From JBCBZH01 sp039815415 (GTDB lineage Bacteria; Bacteroidota; Rhodothermia; Rhodothermales; Rubricoccaceae): a DNA stretch of 17,319 nucleotides. The DNA lies in contig JBCBZH010000064.1 of NCBI GenBank assembly GCA_039815415.1, forward strand, positions 1 to 17,319, written 5' to 3'. The translations under genes were made by a program, and so were the position numbers. Shown one piece after another: positions 6,634-13,577 of the stretch (the stretch's first letter is position 1; the number at the start of each line of letters is the position of its first letter). The notes under the pieces are model-generated. The model was given only the letters and a program-made list of their open reading frames with translations, was not told where the DNA came from and ran no database searches.

Positions 6634-6840
6634 CTACTTCGACTTCTTTTTCCGGCGTTTCGCCTCCATCTCGATCAGCTCCATGTAGCGTTCATAGGAG
6701 AGCAGCACGGCCGCAGGCTCATTGTTTCGCTGCACGAGAACGCCTTGCTTCCGGCCCTTCGTCGCATCGAGCAGCTCAGCGGTCTTCGAGCGGAGTTCGG
6801 TGACGGAGGCGATGGCGTCGATGCCTTTGGTGGTGAACAT
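6634..6840 (-). CDS. Orphan Phd/YefM-type antitoxin
   Basis: A protein of 68 residues from ATG 6840. It shows the family pattern: an N-terminal strand and helix (IASVTELRSKTAELLDATKGRKQGVLVQRNNEPAAVLLSYERYMEL, given as family signature) followed by a short basic tail KRRKKKSK. Phd/YefM proteins dimerise to bind their own operator and neutralise a partner toxin (RelE/YoeB, Doc or VapC type) through the C-terminal tail. Here the tail is very short and lysine-rich, and no toxin gene lies on either side: the next downstream gene is convergent and ends one base away. It is either a solitary regulator or a leftover antitoxin that lost its toxin. The adjacent AT-richer region 6841-6937 would hold its promoter. 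Confidence 0.88.
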   Translation of the reverse strand: MFTTKGIDAIASVTELRSKTAELLDATKGRKQGVLVQRNNEPAAVLLSYERYMELIEMEAKRRKKKSK

Positions 6841-6937
6841 GGGGATCAGCGGTCAGGGTCTGCGAAATATCGACAGGAATCTCTATGCGAGTGTAGACTG
6901 ATCGCCAGCCCGACGCTCGCCCACCCGGACCTTCACC
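6841..6937. promoter_or_regulatory. Divergent promoter region, antitoxin / EutN-like gene
   Basis: This 97-base gap separates two divergent starts. The part from 6865 to 6900 is visibly richer in A and T (GCGAAATATCGACAGG and following) than the surroundings, as expected for a promoter. No exact TAnnTTTG box was found on either strand, and no convincing operator palindrome for the antitoxin. A motif copy (CGCCAGCCCG) lies at 6903-6912. Confidence 0.35.
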
Positions 6938-7258
6938 ATGCATCTCTGCCGCGTCACCGGCGCTATCGTCTCCACGCAGAAGGCCGACCGCCTCCATGCC
7001 CGACGTCTGCTGACCATCGAGCGCATTGATCTCTCTGGTAGGCCCACCGGACGCCCCGAAGACGTCGCCCTCGATCCCGGCCTCGATGCCGGCGAAGGCG
7101 ACATCGTGCTGGTGGCCAAGGAAGGGGCCGTGGTGGCCGACCTGTTCGACCGCCAGCTCGAGCCCGGCGCGCTGGCGACCCCGGCCAACGTGGTCATCGT
7201 GGCCATCGTAGACGAATGGACGGCGGATGGCTCCATCGTCCCCACAGGCGCTCGATAG
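6938..7258 (+). CDS. EutN/CcmL-family microcompartment vertex protein, isolated
   Basis: A protein of 106 residues from ATG 6938. It begins MHLCRVTGAIVSTQKADRL and continues with LTIERIDLSGRPTG, ALDPGLDAGEGDIVLVAKEG and PANVVIVAIVDEW. This is the pattern of EutN/CcmL proteins (M-x-L-x-x-V-x-G-x-V-V-x-T-x-K, then GAGEGD-x-V-L-V, then D-x-x-I-V-G-I-V-D). Such proteins form pentamers that cap the vertices of bacterial microcompartments. The length is slightly above the usual 85-100. No shell hexamer (BMC-domain) or cargo enzyme is in the window, so it may be a lone homologue with another role or a satellite of a locus elsewhere. The stop TAG is the first three bases of the REP-like palindrome. 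It is 179 bases upstream of lpdA on the same strand. Confidence 0.85.
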   Translation: MHLCRVTGAIVSTQKADRLHARRLLTIERIDLSGRPTGRPEDVALDPGLDAGEGDIVLVAKEGAVVADLFDRQLEPGALATPANVVIVAIVDEWTADGSIVPTGAR

Positions 7259-7281
7259 GGGCGTATCGCAATACGCCGCTA
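7256..7281. repeat. REP-like palindrome overlapping the EutN-like stop codon
   Basis: Arms 7256-7266 (TAGGGGCGTAT) and 7271-7281 (ATACGCCGCTA) pair over 11 positions with one mismatch around a 4-base loop (CGCA), followed by CG. The right arm and tail resemble the palindrome at 2115-2134. It supplies the stop codon of the EutN-like gene and could also serve as its transcription end. Confidence 0.6.
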
Positions 7282-7437
7282 CGGTTGCACTCCTTCTCGG
7301 GCAGGCAAACCTCGAGCTGACTGTGGGCGTTCTCACCCACCCTTCACTGACTCCGCGCCGACGCTCCGGCTCCGCATCGAACGTGGGGAGTATCCTGCCG
7401 CTGACTCTCGTTTCCTGACTCTCCGCTCCCTACCTAC

Positions 7438-8880
7438 ATGGCAACCGCGCACTACGACATCGTCGTCCTCGGATCTGGCCCCGGCGGCTACGAGACGGCC
7501 ATTCGCGCCAACCAGCTCGGCCTCAAGGCGGCCATCGTCGAGAAGAACAAGCTCGGCGGCGTCTGCCTCAACATCGGCTGCATCCCGACCAAGGCGCTGC
7601 TCAAGAGCGCCGAGGTGGCCTCGCAGCTCAACCACATCCAGGATTACGGGCTGGGACTCGGCGGCGGCTCGGTCGAGATCGACTTCCCCGCTGTCATCCA
7701 GCGCTCGCGCGGTGTGGCAAACAAGATGAACAAGGGCGTCCAGTTCCTCATGAAGAAGAACAAGGTGGACGTGCACATGGGCTGGGGCACGCTCAAAGGC
7801 AATGGCGTGATCTCCATCGAGCCCTCCGAGACGATGGACGGCGAGACGGTCGGTGAGGCCACCGAGATCTCCGGCGACCACATCATCATCGCCACCGGCG
7901 CCCGCGCTCGCGAGATCCCAACGCTGCCCGTGGACGGCGAGAAGATTCTCGACTACCGCCACGCCATGCTCCAGACCACCAAGCCAAACTCGATGGTGAT
8001 CGTCGGCGCTGGCGCCATCGGCGTGGAGTTCGCCTACGTGTACCACCACATGGGCACCGAGGTCACCCTCATTGAGATGCAGGACCGCCTCGTGCCGGTG
8101 GAAGACGCGGATGTCTCGAAGGAGTTGGCGCGTGCCTACAAGAAGATGGGCGTGAAGGTGCTCACCAGCGCGCAGGTCACCAACGTGGACACCTCCGGCG
8201 ACGGCTGCGTGGTGACGGTCCAGACCAAGAAGGGCGAGGAAACCATCCAGGCCGACCAGGTGCTCTCAGCCGTAGGCGTCGTTGGCAACGTGGAGGGCTT
8301 CGGGCTGGACGAGATCGGCGTAGCCCACGAGCGCAACGCGATCACGGTGGACGAGTTCTACCGGACCAACGTCCCCAACGTGTACGCCATCGGCGACGTG
8401 GTGGGCGGCCCCTGGCTGGCGCACGTGGCGAGCCACGAGGGAATCGTCTGCGTGGAGATGATCGCTCACCAGATGGGCAAGCTGGATCACGCGCCCCACG
8501 CCGTGGACTACAACAACGTGCCCGGCTGCACCTACTGCCTCCCGCAAATCGCGTCCACGGGGTACACCGAGGCTGCAGCGAAGGAGGCGGGCTATGAGGT
8601 CCTGATCGGCAAGTTCCCGTTCGCCGCCTCCGGCAAGGCCGCCGCCATCGGCGACACGTCAGGCTTCGTGAAGGTGGTCGTGGACAAGAAGTACGGCGAG
8701 GTTCTCGGCGCCCACATCATCGGGCACGACGCGACCGAGATGATCGCGGAGGTCGTCACGGCCCGCGCGCTCGAGACCACAGCGCACGAGGTCATGGACG
8801 CCATGCACCCGCACCCGACGCTCTCGGAGGCCGTCATGGAGGCCTTCCGCGACGCCTACGGACAGGCGATCAACGCCTAA
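7438..8880 (+). CDS. lpdA: Dihydrolipoamide dehydrogenase (E3)
   Basis: A protein of 480 residues from ATG 7438, full length for the family. It reoxidises dihydrolipoyl groups of the pyruvate, 2-oxoglutarate and branched-chain dehydrogenase complexes (and of the glycine cleavage system), passing electrons to NAD. FAD-binding VLGSGPGGYE is at 10-19, the redox disulfide GGVCLNIGCIPTK has Cys43 and Cys48, NAD-binding VIVGAGAIGVEFAYVYHHMG is mid-protein, the second FAD contact is VYAIGDVVGGPWLAHVASHEG, and the catalytic pair HPTLSE has His459 and Glu464. It is cytoplasmic. It stands alone: no E1 or E2 gene is adjacent, which is common when one E3 serves several complexes. The leader is pyrimidine-rich without a Shine-Dalgarno sequence. 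The 179-base gap upstream contains the REP-like palindrome and repeated CTGACTC words; no -7 box was recognised. A strong hairpin follows. Confidence 0.97.
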   Translation: MATAHYDIVVLGSGPGGYETAIRANQLGLKAAIVEKNKLGGVCLNIGCIPTKALLKSAEVASQLNHIQDYGLGLGGGSVEIDFPAVIQRSRGVANKMNKGVQFLMKKNKVDVHMGWGTLKGNGVISIEPSETMDGETVGEATEISGDHIIIATGARAREIPTLPVDGEKILDYRHAMLQTTKPNSMVIVGAGAIGVEFAYVYHHMGTEVTLIEMQDRLVPVEDADVSKELARAYKKMGVKVLTSAQVTNVDTSGDGCVVTVQTKKGEETIQADQVLSAVGVVGNVEGFGLDEIGVAHERNAITVDEFYRTNVPNVYAIGDVVGGPWLAHVASHEGIVCVEMIAHQMGKLDHAPHAVDYNNVPGCTYCLPQIASTGYTEAAAKEAGYEVLIGKFPFAASGKAAAIGDTSGFVKVVVDKKYGEVLGAHIIGHDATEMIAEVVTARALETTAHEVMDAMHPHPTLSEAVMEAFRDAYGQAINA

Positions 8881-8902
8881 ACGAATCCTATCTCAGGTTC
8901 TC

Positions 8903-8937
8903 CGTCGGGCTGGTGGCTTCGTGTCGCCAGCCCGACG
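8903..8937. terminator. Bidirectional terminator-like hairpin made of inverted motif copies
   Basis: Arms 8903-8913 and 8927-8937 form a perfect 11-bp GC-rich stem around a 13-base loop, between the convergent lpdA and beta-barrel genes. The right arm holds an exact motif copy (8925-8934) and the left arm a near copy. The following ATGTGTTTG is only weakly T-rich. A third motif copy follows at 8947-8956. Paired inverted uptake signals doubling as terminators are well known in Neisseria and Haemophilus. Confidence 0.65.
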
Positions 8938-8958
8938 ATGTGTTTGCGAGCTGGCGAC

Positions 8959-10365
8959 CTACCACAGGGCGCGGACGCGGATGTGGATCCCATCGTAGCG
9001 CCGGTTCTGGTCGGGAAAGAACGGGTCGTTGTCGAGATCCCGGCTCGCGCCGAAGGTGAGGTCTGCGTTGGGCGAGAATCGGAAGCCGAGGCGTGCGGTG
9101 ACACGACGGTTCGGGCCATACGGAAAGAACCGAACCACTTCCCGTTGAAGCTCTTCTTGGTCTCCCTCGACCGGGAAACTCCGGAGTGCCGCCGCGTACT
9201 CGATCCCGACGAGCGGCCCCCAGCGCACTCCGGGCTCCCAGTCCAGGCGAAGGCGTGTCCAGTCCCACCGTTCCTCGATTCCATACTCTCGGTCGATGGT
9301 CGAGCCTTCGAACGACGAGCCCCATTGCCGATCGGAGGCGCGCTCGTGCATCCACCACGCCTGGGCCCGCAGCGACCTCCACCGCGCCAGCGCGAAGACG
9401 CCGCCTCTGAGCTGAACCTGTCGCGCGTCGTAGTGCGACCGAGCCACCACGTCATCCGGGGTCCGACGCGCCGCATCCGACTGGCTCTGGCTCGCTACCG
9501 CGCCAACGACAAGATGATCTCTCAAGACTTCGGTCTCGGCCAGCCCTCCCCAGTAGGCGAAGGTGTTGTGGTACGCGAACCGAGCCTGCTCTACGGTTTG
9601 AGAGCGCACGTCTGCGCGAGACTCCGGCGAGATCCCGCCGACGGCCTCAAACCGGATCGGCCCCACCGGCATCGACATGCGCCCAGCGATCCAGTACGGC
9701 ACGGTCTGGTAGACCCGGAGGGTGTCGAAGTGATACGAGCTGGGGACGAGTACCTCGTTGATGATGTTGTTGGCGATGTCCAGCCGCCCGAGCGACAGCT
9801 CTGCGTCTAGCTCCGGACGGTCGATCTCGTACACCAGCTCGGCATCGATATCCATTTTGAGAGAGGTCACCGAGTGCCGAAGTCCCACCCGGTGCCCCTT
9901 CCCCAGATCGGCGTGGTACCCCACCTCCACTCCCGACCGGGTGGCTTGCAGGTCTTCCTGCTGAACGAAGCGCACCTCGAGATCCAGGGGCCCTGTTAGA
10001 GTCGCGCCGGTCACCAGCTCGCTCTCAATGACAAAGCTGCCCGTGGTGATGCTCCCCGCTGCGGTGCGAAACCCATGGTGGCCTGCGTAGAACGCCGCGT
10101 CGTCCGCCGGAGTGGGCTTGATGGAGAAGTTGTCAAGGTCGTACTCGTGGTCCATCTCCGGCGTCCATCGCCGCAAGACGCCCCGGTCGTAATAGAGCCC
10201 TCCGAACGCATGACTCCGGTCCCACACGGCGGTCCGGACGCGCCGGTCCCACCCTTCCAGTGTCACGTGCCGACGCTGGATGGTGTCGGGCTCCACCGAT
10301 GGAGCCGAGAGAACGCCAGAGGTCGGAGCGAAGCCGACCACCAGCCCGACAATGAGGGAGAGCAT
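8959..10365 (-). CDS. Outer-membrane beta-barrel protein, unknown function
   Basis: A protein of 468 residues from ATG 10365. The N-terminus MLSLIVGLVVGFAPTSGVLSAPS reads as a signal peptide of about 20 residues, with few basic residues. The body alternates polar and hydrophobic residues in strand-sized blocks (for example LRVYQTVPYWIAGRMSMPVGPIR; ARLGFRFSPNADLTFGASRDL) and is rich in Arg, Tyr and Trp. The last residues IHIRVRALW end in an aromatic residue, as in many BAM-inserted barrels. No conserved porin, TonB plug or T9SS component signature was recognised. It is last in the minus-strand block behind the large beta-helix genes, 111 bases after the previous stop with a terminator-like hairpin between, so it may have its own promoter. 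A weak -7-like word (TAGCTTCG, 10389-10382) lies 16 bases before the start. Confidence 0.7.
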   Translation of the reverse strand: MLSLIVGLVVGFAPTSGVLSAPSVEPDTIQRRHVTLEGWDRRVRTAVWDRSHAFGGLYYDRGVLRRWTPEMDHEYDLDNFSIKPTPADDAAFYAGHHGFRTAAGSITTGSFVIESELVTGATLTGPLDLEVRFVQQEDLQATRSGVEVGYHADLGKGHRVGLRHSVTSLKMDIDAELVYEIDRPELDAELSLGRLDIANNIINEVLVPSSYHFDTLRVYQTVPYWIAGRMSMPVGPIRFEAVGGISPESRADVRSQTVEQARFAYHNTFAYWGGLAETEVLRDHLVVGAVASQSQSDAARRTPDDVVARSHYDARQVQLRGGVFALARWRSLRAQAWWMHERASDRQWGSSFEGSTIDREYGIEERWDWTRLRLDWEPGVRWGPLVGIEYAAALRSFPVEGDQEELQREVVRFFPYGPNRRVTARLGFRFSPNADLTFGASRDLDNDPFFPDQNRRYDGIHIRVRALW

Positions 10366-10435
10366 GGGGAAGAGAGTGCCCCGAAGCTAGGCCCGCCTCT
10401 CCCCGTTCGCCATGCACAGCGTTGTCCCAATCAAA

Positions 10436-10456
10436 CGCCTTTCAAGGGTGAAGGCG
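10436..10456 (-). terminator. Terminator-like hairpin after the downstream beta-helix gene
   Basis: Read on the minus strand, CGCCTT and AAGGCG form a 6-bp stem with a 9-base loop, followed by TTTGATTGGG. It starts 20 bases past the stop at 10477. The T-run is short, so termination may be partial and read-through into the barrel gene is possible. Confidence 0.45.
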
Positions 10457-10476
10457 CGCCGCGTGAGCAGGGGTGA

Positions 10477-13400
10477 TCAGCGCACGATCGTCAGCGTCTG
10501 CGTTCGGGTCTCTCCGCCAGCGCGGAGGAAGACGAGATACACGCCTGGTGCCATGTCTGAGGCATCCCACTCGAGCTGGTGGCGCCCCACCCCAGTCCGC
10601 ACTTGGTCGTACAGCACAGCCACCTCTCGTCCCAGAACATCCACCGCCCGAAGAGATGTGGGCCCCGCCTCAGGTTGCGTCCAGCGAACCACCACCGTGC
10701 CGTGTGCCGGATTGGGCCCTGCCGCAAGCTCGAGCTGGCGAACCGCATCATCGTCATCGTTCCCCACGGAGACGCTCACGGCAGAGAACTCGGATGTGTT
10801 GCCGTCGGCGTCGGTGGCGGTCGCGACCACCTCCTCTCCGCCGACGAGCCCACCGCGTGCGGGCACCCGAACGGCCTTGTCAGTGCCCGTTGCGAAGTCG
10901 GCTGCGGTGTAGACATCATGCCCGAGGTAGCGACGAGCACCGACCTCCACGTCGTCGGTGCTCGCCTCGAAGAACTCGACGCGCAAGGGGTAGGTCGCGT
11001 TCGCAGGGTCCGTGTCCACGCGGTAGCTCACCTGAAGTCCACCGCCGAGGGCGCCAGCCGAGCTGACGACAGGCGTGTTCTGACGCCGATTGGCGCCGTC
11101 GTCGGCATCGCCGGGGTCATTGGGGAGCGGGGCGCGAGCTGGCGACAACTGGATGGGCGGCCCCACTTGGCGTGCGTCGGAGGCCGTGTCATTGCCGTAG
11201 ATCTCGTTGCCCAAGATGGACACGTACAGCGCGCTGAACGCGAGGTTGCGCTCCAGCTCTTCCAGACGGATGCCGCCGGTCACGTTGTGCGCGATCACGT
11301 TGCCACGCCCTGGCTCCGTCCCGCCGATGATCGTGTTCCGCACGCTGGTGTTGACCTCGATGCCGATCCCATTGCCAATTCCGGGATTGCCGAGGGCATC
11401 CGGACCGATCCAGTTGTTCTCGATCCGCACAGCGATCAGGCTGTCGGCGTCGCCAGCTATCTCCAGGCCACGACTATTCCCTGAGATCAGGTTCCGATCT
11501 GTCGCCATCGGGCCTCCAATGGTGATCGTTCCCCGCTCAGAGCGTGTCTCCTGGTCAATTCGGACACCTGTGCGTCCACCCATGGCTTCCGTTCCATCGA
11601 TACCGGTCCCGATGTAATTGCAACGGAGTCGCACATCCCCGCCATTGATTCGGACCTGGGCCTGCTCAGCACCGTAGACCGCAACGCCCTGCAGCTCGCT
11701 CCCGGAGGCATCGGCCCTGAATTCGTTCGACTCGAACACGAGTCCATTCGTAGCGCCAACGAGGGCGATTTTCAGCGTCGCAGGCCAGGCATCGCAGCTC
11801 GCGCCGGGTTGGCTGAGTCCATCGATATGCACGGCATCGGTCACTTCGACCCCGGCCGCGATGAGTTCGCACACACCGCTCGCGGCATCGCACCCGGGGA
11901 GTTCACGGTCGGTGGGGATAGCGAAGCGAATGACGTCCGCCCCCTCTCGGGCGTTCGCGGTTTCAACGGCGAACTGGAAGGAGCCGGGTAAGACGGAGTA
12001 GAAGTCGCCCGTGAACCCGGTCGAAAAATCATAGGGCAGCGTCACTAGAAGCGAGTCCGTTGGGGTTGGCTCGCACGCCGACAGCTCGCTGGTGAAGCCA
12101 TTCTCCGCCGATCCATCGACGATGGAGGTGGCCGTGACGGCAACCACCTCCCCAGCTGGCACCCCCGAGGTGGAGATGGTTTCATCGAACGACGCTGCGC
12201 CACTGCCATCTGTGGTGACCTCGAACGCACCAAGGAAGAAACGCGCTGCGCCCATGCGCTGAAGCCCGCACCCTCCCCCGGCAAAGGCTTCGATGCGATA
12301 GGACTGGCCCGGCGTGTGATTCAGCGTGCCCCGCACGCGCGCCGAGCTGGCGTCGGTCAGCGTCGGCAGATCTGTAAGGTCCGGCCGAGGCGGGATGCTC
12401 TCTGTGTTGCCAGCGAACGACCCGCCATAGTCCCGACGCGCCCCGGGCTCGCCGATGTCGATCTGGAGCGAGAGATCCCGGCCGCTTCCTCGGAAATCGT
12501 CGTTGTCGTACATCCGGTTCCCCAGAATGGCGACCCGCCGGGGCGTCTCGTTCTGCCCGAACCGAGCGCGAATCGCTCCGAAAGCCAATCCCTGAAACAG
12601 GTTGCCCGCTCCGGGAGCCGTGCCCCCCACCAGCACGTCGGTCCCCAGCCCAAAGCTGGCGCCCAGATTCAAGCCATACGCCCCGCCTCGGAGTTCGTCC
12701 TGGTCGAGGGTTGGGAGCGGGCTCCCATCGGGAAGCGTCCCAAAGGTGTTTCCCTGCACCCGCCCGGATCCCATCCGCACGGACCCCGCACTGCCGAGAA
12801 GGTCACCGCGTGCGAAGGCATTCCCCTCTCCGGGCGCGCTTCCTCCAATCACATAGTCCTCTCCATCGAGCGAAAGGTGGGGCTTGAACACCGAGAATGG
12901 GGCGGCGCCCCCGGCAGCTGAGACACCGAAGTAGTTGCCCTGATAGATCGTCCCATTGCACCGGTCGTCGACGCCCGCCACGCCAGAGCTACCGAACACA
13001 TTCCGCTGGGACAGCGCAGGGCCGCCAAACCGATTCCCACTGCACGTTCCCCCATTGGGGGGGCGGAGCACCGCGTAGTTGCTCGTCATTCGTTCCTGAT
13101 TGGTTGCGTCCGTCCCCGCCACGTTCGTCCCGATGAACATGCACTCGACGGCGTTGCGCGATCCTGAAATCGCGACGGCGAACGGGGCGCCCTGGACCAC
13201 GAGTCCGCGCACCAAGCTGTCGTCGGTATCGAGGGAGAGCCCTTCCCCTATCAGCACGACCTGGAGCGTGGCGGGCCACGCGTCGCACTGTGCCCCTGCC
13301 TGTGTCAGCCCGTCAATCGTGACCGGGTCCGTGACGGCGGGCAAGTCCGAGTCGAGGTCCAGTACGTGAGGCCCCGCACCAGGAATGGCGAACGCGATCA

Positions 13401-13548
13401 CGTCGGCGCCCGCGTTCGCGTTGGCGTCCGCAATGGCCTGCCGCAACGAGCCCGTTCCCGCGTCGGCGGTGCTCGTCACTGTGAAGGTGGTCTGGGCGGA
13501 AACCGGCATCGCCAGCGCGAAGCAGGCGACGAGAAGAGCGGTACGCAT
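10477..13548 (-). CDS. Secreted two-module beta-helix protein with T9SS-type C-terminal domain (copy B)
   Basis: About 1023 residues from ATG 13548 (MRTALLVACFALAMPVSAQ, a signal peptide cleaved after the A of VSA). ATG 13578, which overlaps the upstream stop as TGATG, would add ten residues; I prefer 13548 because it matches the start of copy A. Module 1 opens TTFTVTSTADAGTGSLRQAI and module 2 starts near residue 498; each opening leads to a (V/I)DGL(T/S)Q(A/P)GAxCDAWPATL signature. Between are repeats of the type (I/V)GGTxPGxGN(L/V)(I/F), typical of right-handed parallel beta-helices. Ig-like segments with ATSIVDGSAENGFTSEL and ATATDADGNTSEF follow the modules. The last 85 residues (939-1023: GPNPAHGTVVVRW, VDVLGREVAVL, APGVYLV, TLTIVR) are a T9SS type-A sorting domain, implying export to the cell surface. 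This tail is clearly different from those of the two upstream paralogues. The role could be adhesion or polysaccharide handling; no catalytic motif was seen. Confidence 0.88.
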   Translation of the reverse strand: MRTALLVACFALAMPVSAQTTFTVTSTADAGTGSLRQAIADANANAGADVIAFAIPGAGPHVLDLDSDLPAVTDPVTIDGLTQAGAQCDAWPATLQVVLIGEGLSLDTDDSLVRGLVVQGAPFAVAISGSRNAVECMFIGTNVAGTDATNQERMTSNYAVLRPPNGGTCSGNRFGGPALSQRNVFGSSGVAGVDDRCNGTIYQGNYFGVSAAGGAAPFSVFKPHLSLDGEDYVIGGSAPGEGNAFARGDLLGSAGSVRMGSGRVQGNTFGTLPDGSPLPTLDQDELRGGAYGLNLGASFGLGTDVLVGGTAPGAGNLFQGLAFGAIRARFGQNETPRRVAILGNRMYDNDDFRGSGRDLSLQIDIGEPGARRDYGGSFAGNTESIPPRPDLTDLPTLTDASSARVRGTLNHTPGQSYRIEAFAGGGCGLQRMGAARFFLGAFEVTTDGSGAASFDETISTSGVPAGEVVAVTATSIVDGSAENGFTSELSACEPTPTDSLLVTLPYDFSTGFTGDFYSVLPGSFQFAVETANAREGADVIRFAIPTDRELPGCDAASGVCELIAAGVEVTDAVHIDGLSQPGASCDAWPATLKIALVGATNGLVFESNEFRADASGSELQGVAVYGAEQAQVRINGGDVRLRCNYIGTGIDGTEAMGGRTGVRIDQETRSERGTITIGGPMATDRNLISGNSRGLEIAGDADSLIAVRIENNWIGPDALGNPGIGNGIGIEVNTSVRNTIIGGTEPGRGNVIAHNVTGGIRLEELERNLAFSALYVSILGNEIYGNDTASDARQVGPPIQLSPARAPLPNDPGDADDGANRRQNTPVVSSAGALGGGLQVSYRVDTDPANATYPLRVEFFEASTDDVEVGARRYLGHDVYTAADFATGTDKAVRVPARGGLVGGEEVVATATDADGNTSEFSAVSVSVGNDDDDAVRQLELAAGPNPAHGTVVVRWTQPEAGPTSLRAVDVLGREVAVLYDQVRTGVGRHQLEWDASDMAPGVYLVFLRAGGETRTQTLTIVR

Positions 13549-13554
13549 GGGACT

Positions 13555-13564
13555 CGAGCTGGCG
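13555..13564 (-). repeat. Dispersed 10-mer copy in the 29-base spacer between paralogues A and B
   Basis: The spacer between the stop at 13578 and the start at 13548 contains ATCGCCAGCTCGAGT on the minus strand, nearly the same 15 bases as in the spacer at 16803-16834. Confidence 0.65.
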
Positions 13565-13577
13565 ATAGAACGGAACA

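Noticed and set aside
8938..9810. A 290-codon plus-strand frame
   Set aside because: Antisense to the beta-barrel gene and Pro/Arg-rich; the minus strand shows a signal peptide, strand pattern and aromatic C-terminus.
10382..10389. TAGCTTCG on the minus strand before the beta-barrel gene, as a -7 promoter box
   Set aside because: It differs from TAnnTTTG at one key position and no -33 element is at a proper distance; kept only as a remark.
10579..11484. A 301-codon plus-strand frame
   Set aside because: Antisense to beta-helix copy B, with no recognisable domain; similar plus-strand frames under copy A (for example 16056-16793) are rejected for the same reason.
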